This document shows positions 42,877 through 54,997 of a DNA stretch of 64,000 nucleotides, piece by piece. The stretch is from Elymus sibiricus (Eukaryota > Streptophyta > Magnoliopsida > Poales > Poaceae). The position numbers were made by a program, and so were the translations under genes. The first letter of the stretch is position 1, and each line of letters starts with the position of its first letter. The DNA is taken from the NCBI GenBank assembly GCA_039707655.1, contig CM077665.1, positions 445,593,531-445,657,530 on the forward strand, in the 5' to 3' direction. The notes beneath the pieces were generated by a model. That model was given only the letters and a program-made list of their open reading frames with translations. It was not told the origin of the DNA and made no database searches.

Positions 42877-45800
42877 TGTGGCACCCCGGCTCAGCGAACC
42901 GGATTACCAGTGTTTCCAACCCAGAGATCATGTCTTCTGGAAACACACAACAACTTGGAACATAACAGAACTGATCTTTATTGATAAACTTCGAGTACAA
43001 GCTCATATTTACATGGATAGCGAGGCCAAAGGCACACCCGGTGCTAAGACAATATCTACATTATTTATGAAACATAGCGGGCCTCGAAACTACTAGGGAA
43101 ACTCTACGGCGTAGTGGAACATAGCGGAAACTCCATCCACAGGGACACTGCTGGGACACAGCCTAGTTAGCGTAGCACGAACCATCGGGACCTCCGTCCT
43201 CGGCTTCTCCTGCATCTGGCATGATACGCCAGGTGAGTACTTTGAATGTACTCGCAAGCTCACGACAACCAAATAATGCAGCAAACAATAGCATGGCAAT
43301 CAACATGTTTAAATGTTTAGGTGATTCACTTACTGTTACCGATCATCAACTTATTCTCTTCGGGGTTGTCCCACAACCCTCGGAATACTCATAAGCCATC
43401 GAGTACTTCCGAACACAAGACGAGTTCTTCCATCATTATTATCACTGTTACGGTTGACCACTTAGTGAGGTCTGGACGGGCTGTCCAATACCATGGACAC
43501 GGCTATTCGAATAGATTTTACACTCTACAGAGGTTGCGCACTTTACCCACACCATGAAGCGCTTGGCCTCGGGATCCCATTCGGGTGGACCAGCATGGCT
43601 CCAACGAAACCCGCCTGACCCGTGACTCTCCCATTGTACCACCGACGTTCATCCTCCCCCGGAGTCCTGCCTTGGGTGGCTCCTATGTCACCTCACAACA
43701 CCTGCCACCGTCGTGGCCAAACTAAACTGTCCCAAACGGGGACGCCGGCACAATACTCAACTGGGCTCACAGGGTTACCGCCGTCTACCTGATCAGGGCA
43801 GCACGCACGCATAACCCTCCCTGTCTGGAGGTACCGGTGGAAGAGCACGGAGCCATACCAAGTCAAGGCCGTCCCATACCGGCAAATGTGGTTGCACGGA
43901 TAAGCCCGGACAGGTGACTCCAGATCAACCGACTAAGTTTCATTAAGCAAGCATGTGGTTTATCACAATAACTTAAAATGGCAGCAACTAAGCATTTAAA
44001 TTAAGTTACTATGAATTATTATATAGCAAATAAATGAACATAATGCATTGAAATATGCAATGCTATTGAAATGCTTCAAAAGATGGATGCCCTGGCTTGC
44101 CTTGCTCTGTTGGGTTGCCCACAAACTCCTGGTCTTCAAAACCACAAAGATTTCCTTCTGAAAACATTTTAAAATAACAAAAGAAAATGTCACATAACAC
44201 CTTTTTTGTTCACCAGAAATTCTGTGAATATTGAAAAAATACCAAATTTGGTCAGAAAATAAAGAAGTTCAATACAAACCCAACGCAAAAAGAATCAACT
44301 GAATTGGACTTATAAATAAAAAGTTATTGCTGGTCAAAGTTACTGGTCAAATTGAATTTTAGACAGAAATTCTAAATTCTCTGGAAAGGCCACGTCGAAG
44401 GCGTATTTTCCGAATACGCCTCCACTTACGGCTTCGGCGCGCGCGGCTGGGTGGCTGACAGGTGGGGTCGGCTGGTTTAAACAGAGAGGGAGAGGAAGAG
44501 AGCAGAGACGGGCGACTCACCGGCGACGCTCACCGGCGATAGAGACGGCGGCGGAGTAGGGCGACTGCGGGGATGGATTGAGCGTGCGACGACGGTCCTT
44601 CCTGTACCAGTAGCTCCTCCGGGGATGGCCTAACGGCGTCGCCCCCTTCCTCTCCGGCGGCGGCGGCTTTCGGGGCTCACCGGCGACGGCGAATCCGGCA
44701 GGGATTGGGCTGGGCAAGAGGTCGAGGAGGACCAGGGAGACGCACTGAACCCGCAGGTGAGTTCAGGTGAGGCTGGGATGGGGTGGAGTGTGCTCGGTGG
44801 CGGAGCTCTCGTGGCGGCAGAACTCCGGCGAGGTGCGAGGCCAGAGGGCCTCTCGGCCGTGGCTCGGTGCTCTGGAGGGCGATTGGTAGAGGAGGGACTG
44901 GGGTGAGGAGCTCGGAGGGCTGGGCATGGCCTTTTATAGGCGGCGTCGAGCTCTCTGGAACTGGGCGCGCCGCGGACACGTCGCCAGAGCAAGTACTCCG
45001 AGGTGGCTGTCGTGGGGCGGGGCGACGTGATGTAGGAGGCAGGAGGAGTAAATGCGCGAGAGGACGGGTCGCGAGGAAGGAGCCAGCCAACTCACCCTAC
45101 TGTGGCCGCACGGGCGCAACAGTGCGGTGCTCGGTGGCGGCCGGCGAGAGCTTCTCCGACGAGGGGAAGAGTCTGGAGTGGCTAGGTGGACGGCGGGGAG
45201 TTAGTCGACGCAAGAGGACACGGTACGGCGACGCGGTGGTCGGCCTCCGACGAGACCCGTGCCTGGCGGCGCCCAGAGCGCGGTTTTGGCAGGGCTGGCT
45301 ACGCGGTCACCGCGTGCACAAGCACATGCGGCGCGAGCTGGCCTGCCCGGCCGTGTCTGGTGTGTCGTCCTTGCACCCTGGAACCCTCTCGTGGCACTAG
45401 CTCGCCCACAGACCCACTGAAACGAAGCATAGCATCATCAACAGATTGCTGTCAGAAACTTGGTGAGGTTCTAGAGAAGAGATGACCTGGAGATGAAGTC
45501 AATAGAGATGTCTAGGGTGATCTACTTTGGAAGGACTCCAAGCTGACCAAATTTGAAAGAATTTCATCAAGATTTGAAGGTAGTTCATGTACAACTGCTG
45601 TTACTGGACCAGAAACAAGATGAGCTTGTGGCACTCATATAGATGATCTGCTTAAGCTGAAATTTGGTGGAGGGAGGTCATTTGGTAGTGCCCACATGCC
45701 ATAAAAATTTCAGAGCAATTGGGCATCTCTTGCTAGTACTCTCTTCACAAAGGGTTGAGATGACCAGGAGCTAGAAGGAATTATTTTGCTGAAAATTTGA

Positions 45801-46310
45801 ACTGGACCATAGAGTATTCTTGGATATTGTGGTAAGATAGGTCCCCTAATATCTCAGGGAATTATTTGGGAATTTTCTGAGTTAGGAAAATAGGGGTTGC
45901 TTCACAATTGACCAATTCTGACCAGAAAGAAAATAATTATTCTGGCCAAAATTTTGTATTGGACTATGGAATGTTTTTGATGATTATGGGATTATATGAT
46001 GATAAGAAGATGTGGCTTGGGTTTGGGATTTTATTGATCATCCAAACTATAGGTTGCTTCACAACCCATAGTGATGACATAATTCCCAAGGAATAAAAGA
46101 ATTATTGGAAAGTATTAGAAAAATGGATTGTGGTCCAGAAGGTGTGTGACATGGTGTTGGCAAGATGTTGGAAGCTCTGGATCACTTAGGAAAAAGTTCA
46201 GAGGTTTCCTAGGTCCAAATCAACTGAAAAGATTCGAAAATTAACCAAATTTGCAAATAAAACCAAGAAGATTTTGAAAAGAAAAAGTTGCCAAAAACCA
46301 GGGTGTCACA
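42877..46310 (-). mobile_element. 3' LTR of Gypsy B, 3434 bp
   Basis: Runs on the minus strand from 46310 to 42877. TATA box ctataaaag (minus) at 44931-44940, so U3 is about 1.4 kb and R-U5 about 2 kb. Compared with the 5' LTR it carries 23 bp more at about 43933-43955 (atcaaccgactaagtttcat region) and scattered substitutions. Open frames of up to 205 codons in the GC-rich centre are conserved in both LTRs only because the LTRs are copies. Confidence 0.93.
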
Positions 46311-46846
46311 AACCTACCCCCCTTAGGATGAATCTCGTCCTCGAGATTCGGTTGCTCAGGGAACAAGTACGGGTATGCGGATCTTAGGAAATCCTCTCTT
46401 TCCCAGGTAGCCTCTTCCTCAGTATGGTGCTCCCACAGTACCTTGTAAAACTTGATCACCTTACTCCTGGTAGTCCTTTCCATTTCATCCAAGATTCTGA
46501 CAGGTTTCTCTTCGTAGGTCAGATCTTTAGCCAGTTCTAGCTCTCTCATATCTGCCTGCTTGATTGGTGGTGCAATACACTTTCTTAACTGTGATATGTG
46601 GAAAACATCGTGAATATCAGATAACTCCGGTGGTAGTTCCAACTGATATGCTACCCTGCCTTTCCTAGCAATTACTGGAAAGAGACCGATGTATCTTGGT
46701 GCAAGCTTTCCCCGGGTGTGAAACCTCTTTACTCCTTTCATGGGGGTTACTCGAAGGTAAGCATATTCTCCGGGCTCAAAAGTCACTTCTCGGTGCTTTG
46801 GGTCGTAGTAGCTCTTTTGGCGGGACTTGGCTGCTCGAAGACGCTC
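46241..46846 (-). pseudogene. Gypsy B integrase C-terminus and chromodomain
   Basis: After the TAG at 46849-46847 the frame continues with ERLRAAKSRQKSYYDPKHRE, then the GPF/Y-like region (KLAPRYIGLFPVI) and VFHISQLRKC, and a chromodomain (PVRILDEMERTTRSKVIKFY, VLWEHHTEEEATWE). This targets integration to particular chromatin. The frame crosses the polypurine tract (46311-46327), which encodes PKGGR, and ends 23 codons inside the LTR at 46241. Confidence 0.88.
46311..46327 (-). other. Polypurine tract of Gypsy B
   Basis: Minus-strand cctaaggggggtaggtt immediately before the 3' LTR start TGTGACACC. Primes plus-strand DNA synthesis. Confidence 0.85.
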
Positions 46847-48043
46847 CTAAATATCCTTGACCTGCTTCTCAGCCTCGAGCATCAAGTCCGTGCCAAAGAT
46901 ACGGCTATCTCCTGTCTGGGACCAATTCAATGGGGTGCGGCACTTCCGCCCATATAGTGCTTCAAACGGTGACATCTTCAAACTTGACTGATAACTGTTG
47001 TTATAGGAAAATTCCGCATAGGGTAGGCTATCTTCCCATTTGGGTCCATGGGTGAGAGCACAGGACCGAAGCATATCCTCTAGTATCTGGTTTACTCGTT
47101 CGGTCAGTCCATCTGTCTGCGGATGGTACGCCGTGCTATGCTTTAGCATGGTTCCCAAAGCTTGGTGCAATCGCAACCAGAATGCTGAGGTGAATAAGGA
47201 GCCCCTATCTGAGGTGATAGACTTGGGTACTCCATGAAGGCTGACTATCCGGGACATGTAGAGTTGTGCAAGCTGATTTGCATTAAAAGTGGTCTTTACC
47301 GGAATAAAGTGAGCCACTTTTGTGAGTATATCCACGATGACCCAGATAGCGTCATGGCCTCTTGTTGACTTGGGTAGTCCAACAATGAAGTCCATACATA
47401 TGTCATCCCACTTCCACTGGGTAACTGGTAAAGGTTGTAGTAGCCCAGCGGGTTTCTGGTGTTCAGCCTTGACTTTGTTGCAGATGTCGCAGCAGGCGAC
47501 ATAGTATGCTATGTCCCTTCGCATCCCTGGCCACCAAAATGTCTCTCTCAGGTCCTGATACATCTTTGTGCCTCCCGGGTGGATAGAGTACGCGGACTCA
47601 TGAACTTCTCTGAGTATTTGCTGTCTCAGATTGTTCTGGTCGGGCACACATATCCGTTTCTCAAACCATAAGGTGCCTTGGTCATCCAGACGGAAAGACT
47701 TGGCTTTCCCTTGCTGCATCAGCTCCTTGATCTCTTTTATTCCTTCATCTGGCTCTTGAGCCTTCTTTATTTCTTCCATAAGTGTTGGAGTAATATCCAA
47801 GGTATCCGGGTTAACTGGGCCGCATAGCACCATGTTGAGCTTGGCAAACTCCTCTTGCAGCCTTGGCTGGATGTGGTCTTGTTTTCTACTGAGAGCATCA
47901 GCGACCACATTAGCCTTTCCCGGATGATAGTTTATTCCGATATCATAATCCTTGACCAATTCAAGCCATCTTCGCTGTCTGAGATTCAAGTCTGGCTGAG
48001 TGAAAATATATTTGAGACTCTTGTGGTCTGTATATATTTCACA
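46847..48043 (-). pseudogene. Gypsy B RNase H C-terminus and integrase
   Basis: After a stop at 48046-48044 the frame carries [20 protein letters not shown] (RNase H), the HHCC zinc finger of integrase (H..H in the [11 protein letters not shown] region, then [13 protein letters not shown]) and the DDE core: [16 protein letters not shown] and the Glu in [13 protein letters not shown]. It ends at the premature TAG 46849-46847, most simply a CAG to TAG change. Enzyme residues appear intact; the two stops inactivate the polyprotein. Confidence 0.92.
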
Positions 48044-49000
48044 TCATTGCCCAATAAGGTAATGCCTCCAAATCTTTAAGGCATGAACCACGGCTGCTAA
48101 TTCCAGATCATGTGTGGGGTAGTTTTCTTCGTGAGGTCGTAGCTGTCTGGATGCATATGCTACAACCTTTCCTTCTTGCATTAACACGCAGCCGATTCCA
48201 CGTCTGGAAGCATCGCAATATATATCAAAGCTCTTGTGGATGTCTGGAAGAACTAAGACAGGTGCTGTAGTTAGCCTTGTCTTTAGCTCTAGGAAGCTGC
48301 TGTCACACTCCGCCGTCCAGACAAACCTTTGATTTTTCTTTAGCAATTCTGTCAGTGGCTTAGCTATCTTGGAGAAGCCTTCTATGAAACGACGGTAATA
48401 GCCTGCCAATCCCAGAAAGCTACGGACTTCGGTCACCGAGGCTGGTGTCTTCCAATTCAGTACTGCGGTTACTTTGCTGGGGTCGACGGCTACTCCTTGT
48501 TCTGACAGAATATGCCCCAGAAATCCCACCTCTTTTAGCCAAAATTCGCATTTACTGAACTTGGCGTACAGACGATGGGTCCTTAACCTTTCCAGGACAG
48601 CACGAAGGTGTTGTTTGTGCTCTTCTTCATCCTTGGAGTATACCAGGATGTCATCGATGAACACCACCACGAATTTGTCCAGCTTCTTTTCCATGGTCCT
48701 CAGCCAATCATCAGCTTCTATAGGGTCCACAGCCTGACCGAAACTAGGTGACTTGGTACGCTGAAAGTCAGATAACTTAGAGTGTGTTCCATTGTTGCTG
48801 TTCCGGTTCACCATAGTCTGCATACTTTTCAAAAATTCCATGAAATCCTGGTTTCTTTTCTCTTCAAACATCCTCATGATCTGATCAATGGTCGGTGCTT
48901 GGGGTGGTGGAGGCGGTAAGTCTTCTGGTGGTTGTCCTGCCTGTCTGGCGGATTGACAAACGGGGGTTCCATCGCCGCCTTGGCTACTACCTCTCTTCAT
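48044..49000 (-). pseudogene. Gypsy B gag N-terminus fused in frame to RT
   Basis: ATG at 49000 ([16 protein letters not shown]) starts gag with a Pro-rich stretch and a helical segment to [13 protein letters not shown] (about 48682). The frame passes without a break into RT motif [21 protein letters not shown], then [16 protein letters not shown], the RNase H start ([16 protein letters not shown]) and YLIGQ, stop TGA at 48046-48044. Missing: the rest of gag, the zinc knuckle, protease and the first half of RT, roughly 2 kb. The junction lies at an LD(K) shared by both parents. Confidence 0.9.
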
Positions 49001-49236
49001 CCTAAATTTGTTCCCATTGCAAAATACCGAATCGATGAGCAACATCCATAAGGGAAACACAGTAATATGACACCAGAAAGAGAATTCACGAAAAAAACGA
49101 ATAAAGCAAACAACATAATTATACAAGATAACCCAACATCATACATGGCAAGCTAGTAGGGGGATATCATGGCTAAACTGCTCATACGGCAGTTGACATA
49201 TGCAAAGATGCATGCACTACAACTCAAGCCTCGACT

Positions 49237-50072
49237 CTACTGGCGCGGGTGGCACGAACACTGCCAAACTGAAGACTCCTCGTCATCGGATCCTGAGTCG
49301 GAATCAGAACTGATGATGTGGATCACATCCTCCGGATCAAAGGAAACACGACGACGCTGCTGAGATGGTTCTCCTTCCGAGGTAGAAGGAGCACGACGCC
49401 TCAGCATCGGAGCAGTTGGGGTGGCTAGAAGTGAGGCCCACTCTGCTGGGGTCTCACGTCGGCTACCAGACGAAAAGCCTGGTGGTGCAGTAGAGCTAGA
49501 AGGAGTATCAAGCCTACGTGGAGGTGGAACTGGTGGTGGATACATAGGTGGGAATGTAGGCTGAGGTGAAGATGGTACTATAGTCGCGGCTGCAAGTGCC
49601 TCCTGGACACGAGACAACTCCTCAGCCAAGGAAATATCATACGATAACTGGCGTTCAGATATCGAGATAGAACACCAGTCACACGATCACTCGCCAGGTC
49701 AACTGGCGCGAAAATGACTCGCCCTGTCGTAGGCGACAGGGTGGGGTAGTGAAAGAAACCTGGATGAGTCTGCATCTCAACCTCGTGGAAGCGCAAGTCA
49801 GTGAGAGCCTCCATCGCAGCAAACTGGATCGCCAGCTCCGGAGTGGAAGCCGTTCCGCCCTTAGAAGAGCGAGAATAGCTACCAATATCCGAGCTCGCGG
49901 TCAGGAAAGCCTCTGCGTGATACTCGTATACTGACTCGGCAAGCTGCTCCCGAAACACCTGGTACACTGGATCTTCGCCGTTGGGGTACAGCCGAAGCCA
50001 GATGTTACGGAGTAGTACAGGAAAGGTGAACAGTGCCGGCTCATGATGGTAGTGGTATGGAACTGGTGCCAT
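49237..50072 (-). pseudogene. Extra ORF between primer site and gag in Gypsy B, function unknown
   Basis: ATG at 50072 (MAPVPYHYHHEPALFTFPVL) opens a frame of 164 codons. Near 49640 a 1-nt frameshift moves the coding signal to the frame ending at 49237 (EELSRVQEALAAATIVPSS, Pro-rich PPMYPPPVPPPRRLD, then an acidic Ser/Asp tail with SSDSDSGSDDEESS). Combined length would be near 275 residues. It lies 150 bp from the primer site and on the gag strand. I know of no enzyme motif in it; the N-terminal half looks globular, the C-terminal half disordered. Confidence 0.6.
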
Positions 50073-50221
50073 CTACACTCACAATGCCACCGGTTAGTAA
50101 AACAATGAGTCATGATGCATGCTATGCAACAATCAAATGCAGCAAGCAAGATGCACACTCAAAGCCCTACACTAATCGTGGTTCTAGCGCGGGTTAACTA
50201 GGGTGTCCTACAGTCAGCACG

Positions 50222-50233
50222 GCTCTGATACCA
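50222..50233 (-). other. Primer-binding site of Gypsy B (tRNA-iMet)
   Basis: Minus-strand TGGTATCAGAGC, the standard initiator tRNA-Met complement, 5 nt from the 5' LTR end at 50239. Confidence 0.95.
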
Positions 50234-50238
50234 AGCGT

Positions 50239-53200
50239 TGTGGCACCCCTGCTCAGCGAACCGGATTACTAGTGTTTCCAACCCAGAGATCATGTCTTCT
50301 GGAAACACACACCAACTTGGAACAGAACAGAACTGATCTTTATTGATAAACTTCGAGTACAAGCTCATATTTACATGGATAGCGAGGCCAAAGGCGCACC
50401 CGGTGCTAAGACAATATCTACATTATTTATGAAACATAGCGGACCTCGAAACTACTAGGGAAACTCTACGGCGTAGCGGAACATAGCGGAAACTCCATCC
50501 ACAGGGACACTGCTAGGACACAGCCTAGTTAGCGTAGCACGAACCATCGGGACCTCCGTCCTCGGCTTCTCCTGCATCTGGCATGATACGCCAGGTGAGT
50601 ACTTTGAATGTACTCGCAAGCTCACGACAACCAAATAATGCAGCAAACAATAGCATGGCAATCAACATGTTTAAATGTTTAGGTGATTCACTTACTGTTA
50701 CCGATCATCAACTTACTCTCTTCGGGGTTGTCCCACAACCCTCGGAATACTCATAAGCCATCGAGTACTTCCGAACACAAGACGAGTTCTTCCATCATTA
50801 TTATCACTGTTACGGTTGACCACTTAGTGAGGTCTGGACGGGCTGTCCAATACCGTGGACGCGACTATTCGAATAGATTTTACACTCTGCAGAGGTTGCG
50901 CACTTTACCCACACCATGAAGCACCTGGCCTCGGGATCCCACTCGGGTGGACCTGCGTGGCTCCAACGAAACCCGCCTGACCCGTGACTCTCCCATCATA
51001 CCACCGGCGTTCATCCTCCCCCGGAGTCCTGCCTTGGGTGGCCCCTGTGTCACCTCGCGACACCTGCCACCGTCGTGGCCAAACTAAACTGTCCCAAACT
51101 GGGACGCCGGCACAATACTCAACTGGGCTCACAGGGTTACCGCCGTCTACCTGATCATGGCAGCACGCACGCATAACCCTCCCTGTCTGGAGGTACCGGT
51201 GGAAGAGCACGGAGCCAGACCAAGTCAAGGCCGTCCGATACCAGCAAATGTGGTTGCACGGATAAGCCCGGACAGGTGACTCCAGGCAAGCATGTGGTTT
51301 ATCACAATAACTTAAAATGGCAGCAACTAAGCATTTAAATTAAATTACTATGAATTATTATATAGCAAATAAATGAACATAATGCATTGAAATATGCAAT
51401 GCTATTGAAATGCTTCAAAAGATGGATGTCCTGGCTTGCCTTGCTCTGTTGGGTTGCCCACAAACTCCTGGTCTTCAAAACCACAAAGATTTCCTTTTGA
51501 AAACATTTTAAAATAACAAAAGAAAATGCCACATAACACCTTTTTTGTTCACCAGAAATTCTGTGAATATTGGAAAAATACCAAATTTGGTCAGAAAATA
51601 AAGGAGTTCAATACAAACCCAATGCAAAAAGAATCAACTGAATTGGACTTATAAATAAAAAGTTATTGCTGGTCAAAGTTACTGGTCAAATTGAATTTTA
51701 GACAGAAATTCTAAATTCTCTGGAAAGGCCACGTCGAAGGCGTATTTTCCGAATACGCCTCCACTTACCGCTTCGGCGCGCGCGGCTGGGTGGCTGACAG
51801 GTGGGGTCGGCTGGTTTAAACAGAGAGGGAGAGGGAGAGAGCAGAGACGGGTGACTCACCGGCAACGCTCACCGGCGATAGAGACGGCGGCGGAGTAGGG
51901 CGACTGCGGGGATGGATTGAGCGTGCAACGGCGGTCCTTCCTGTACCAGTAGCTCCTCCGGGGACGGCCTAACGGCGTCGCCCCCTTCCTCTCCGGCGGC
52001 GGCGGCTTTCGGGGCTCACCGGCGACGGCGAATCCGGCAGGGATTGGGCTGGGCAAGAGGTCGAGGAGGACCAGGGAGACGCACTGAACCCACAGGTGAG
52101 GTCAGGTGAGGCTGGGATGGGGTGGAGTGTGCTCGGTGGCGGAGCTCTCGTGGCGGCAGAACTCCGGCGAGGTGCGAGGCCAGAGGGCCTCTCGGCCGTG
52201 GCTCAGTGCTCTGGAGGGCAATTGGTAGAGGAAGGAGTGAGGTGAGGAGCTCGGAGGGCTGGGCATGGCCTTTTATAGGCGGCGTCGAGCTCTCTGGAAC
52301 CGGGCGCGCCGCGGACACGTCGCCAGAGCAAGTACTGCGAGGTGGCTGTCGTGGGGCGGGGCGACGCGATGTAGGAGGCAGGAGGAGTAAATGCGCGAGA
52401 GGACGGGTCGCGAGGAAGGAGCCAGCCAACTCACCCTACTGTGGCCGCACGGGCGCAACAATGCGGTGCTCGGTGGCGGCCGGCAAGAGCTTCTCCGACG
52501 AGGGGAAGAGTCTGGAGTGGCTAGGTGGACGGCGGGGAGTTAGTCGAGGCAAGAGGACACGGTACGGCGACGCGGTGGTCGGCCTCCGACGAGACCCGTG
52601 CCTGGCGGCGCCCAGAGCGCGGTTTTGGCAGGGCTGGCTACGCGGTCACCGCGTGCACAGGCACACACGGCGTGAGCTGGCCTGCCCGGCCGTGTCTGGT
52701 GCGTCGTCCTTGCACCCTGGAACCCTCTCGTGGCACTAGCTCGCCCACAGACCCACTGAGACGAAGCATAGCATCATCAACAGATTGCTGTCAGAAACTT
52801 GGTGAGGTTCTAGAGAAGAGATGACCTGGAGATGAAGTCAATAGAGATGTCTAGGGTGATCTACTTTGGAAGGACTCCAAGCTGACCAAATTTGAAAGAA
52901 TTTCATCAAGATTTGAAGGTAGTTCATGTACAACTGCTGTTACTGGACCAGAAACAAGATGAGCTTGTGGCACTCATATAGATGATCTGCTTAAGCTGAA
53001 ATTTGGTGGAGGGAGGTCATTTGGTAGTGCCCACATGCCATAAAAATTTCAGAGCAATTGGGCATCTCTAGCTAGTACTCTCTTCACAAAGGGTTGAGAT
53101 GACCAGGAGCTAGAAGGAATTATTTTGCTGAAAATTTGAACTGGACCATAGAGTATTCTTGGATATTGTGGCAAGATAGGTCCCCTAATATCTCAGGGAA

Positions 53201-53649
53201 TTATTTGGGAATTTTCTGAGTTAGGAAAATAGGGGTTGCTTCACAATTGACCAATTCTGACCAGAAAGAAAATAATTATTCTGGCCAAAATTTTGTATTG
53301 GACTATGGAATGTTTTTGATGATTATGGGATTATATGATGATAAGAAGATGTGGCTTGGGTTTGGGATTTTATTGATCATCCAAACTATAGGTTGCTTCA
53401 CAACCCATAGTGATGACATAATTCCCAAGGAATAAAAGAATTATTGGAAAGTATTAGAAAAATGGATTGTGGTCCAAAAGGTGTGTGACATGGTGTTGGC
53501 AAGATGTTGGAAGCTCTGGATCACTTAGGAAAAAGTTCAGAGGTTTCCTAGGTCCAAATCAACTGAAAAGATTCGAAAATTAACCAAATTTGCAAATAAA
53601 ACCAAGAAGATTTTGAAAAGAAAAAGTTGCCAAAAACCAGGGTGTCACA
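50239..53649 (-). mobile_element. 5' LTR of Gypsy B, 3411 bp
   Basis: Runs on the minus strand from 53649 to 50239. TATA box (minus ctataaaag) at 52270-52279. Very similar to 42877-46310, with a 23-bp gap after 51284 and scattered single-base differences. Confidence 0.93.
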
Positions 53650-54997
53650 GCTGGTTAATGTGCTCGGTGTTGATGACGCGGTCCGGACTTGTGGCGAGAC
53701 AAGGACGCCTATCAAACTGTGGCATATCCGACATGGTGCGTTGTCCTTGGCCTAGCCGAGGTCCCAGCCCCCATGCCGGTTCCGTGGTGGCCTAGCGAGG
53801 GGCTCAACTCGATGAAGTGTTGATACAATATTTCCGATGTGGCGAGGCGCAACCCCGGGTCAAGGTGACGGCACAATTTGGTTGACGGAGGCGGGACGAT
53901 GACATCGGCGCGCCAAGGTGACCACATTACACAATCGAAGTCAATTACCTCGAATCGCCGAGGTGGCGATGGAGGCCAGTTGACACCGGTCTACCTGTGC
54001 ACACAAATAGTGCAAACCAATAGTAATAACTAAAAAAGAATTGCATAATTAATTTATGCAAAGTGAATAATCAGGTAAATATGGCCTGCGCGCGGAGGCC
54101 GGCTCGACGAAGTCCCAATGAGCAGGTTGAAATTTCCATGACGGTGCTGAGGCGCGGGGATGCCGGTGCATGGCAAGGAGCAAAGGTGACAACACAACTT
54201 GGTTGGCAGTGACATGATGGCGACATCGATACGCCGAGGTGACAACGTGGCCTGCTCTAAATCGATTACCTGCACGCATAGAAGAGTGCAAGCCAGAGAT
54301 AATAATAGTAAATTAAAAAAATTCTTTGCATAATTAATTTATGCGGAAGAGGGTTATCTGGTATATGGCCTAATCGCCGAAGTCGAATCAGCAAGGTGGA
54401 GGCGTTGACGCATGACGACGGTGTCGAGACGATGTGCTAATGGCATGACAAAGTCAAATTCATACACATTAATTATCCGTCAATCAACAGATAGATAAAC
54501 CAGGCTAAAATATGATCAGGGGCAGGCCTGCATGGTGAAGAACACTTTAGAAGCAAGCCTGCACTATTGATCAAACATGTAAATAATGAAGCGATTAGCG
54601 CACTTTTATGAATTAGGCGTACGCTTACAGGGGATGTGATCCACTAACAAAGCACGTGGGCAGTGCACAAAAGACAAACTATTTGTGAATAGTATAGGCA
54701 ACCTGCTTAATTAAATAGTAAAAAGAAAAGGAAGATGGAGTCTTCCTGTTTTACCGCCGATCAAAACTCTTGTCGGTCGGCCCAACAGCACTGCTCACGT
54801 TGAGCCATGCAGCGAGGCTGCTGTCCGCACGCGTTCTTTTGTAGGACCATCACGACCTGTGGGTAGATCGGATCCAAGGTATCCTCGGACGACGGATATG
54901 GTGGCCACCGCTAAAAAATTATGGATCTGAAAAAATAACACCTGATCTTCCGATCGATCCGTGATGATCGCCCAGCAGGCTCTCAATGAAAGCACCA
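53650..54997 (-). other. Gypsy A internal region, 5' side, non-coding
   Basis: Contains a diverged duplication: 53860-53950 and 54183-54275 share gcacaa(t/c)ttggttg and gccgaggtgac-like blocks, period about 320 bp. No gag frame. The primer site (minus tggtgctttcattgagag, 54980-54997) lies directly next to the LTR; I cannot name the tRNA. Confidence 0.6.

Larger units (their letters stand above)
42877..53649 (-). mobile_element. Gypsy chromovirus B (Tekay/Del type)
   Basis: LTRs 42877-46310 and 50239-53649 with TGTGACACCCTGG...CACA termini, perfect 5-bp duplication gctgg (42872-42876, 53650-53654), tRNA-iMet primer site and a polypurine tract. Minus-strand gene order is pre-gag ORF, gag, (deletion), RT C-terminal part, RNase H, integrase, chromodomain. 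Stops and a deletion make it non-autonomous. It sits inside the internal region of Gypsy A. Confidence 0.95.

Noticed and set aside
44783..45400. 205-codon plus-strand open frame in the left LTR of Gypsy B, repeated at 52122-52739
   Set aside because: It lies in the GC-rich centre of the LTR, antisense to the element. It is conserved only because both LTRs come from one template; the antisense strand is equally open and no domain is seen.
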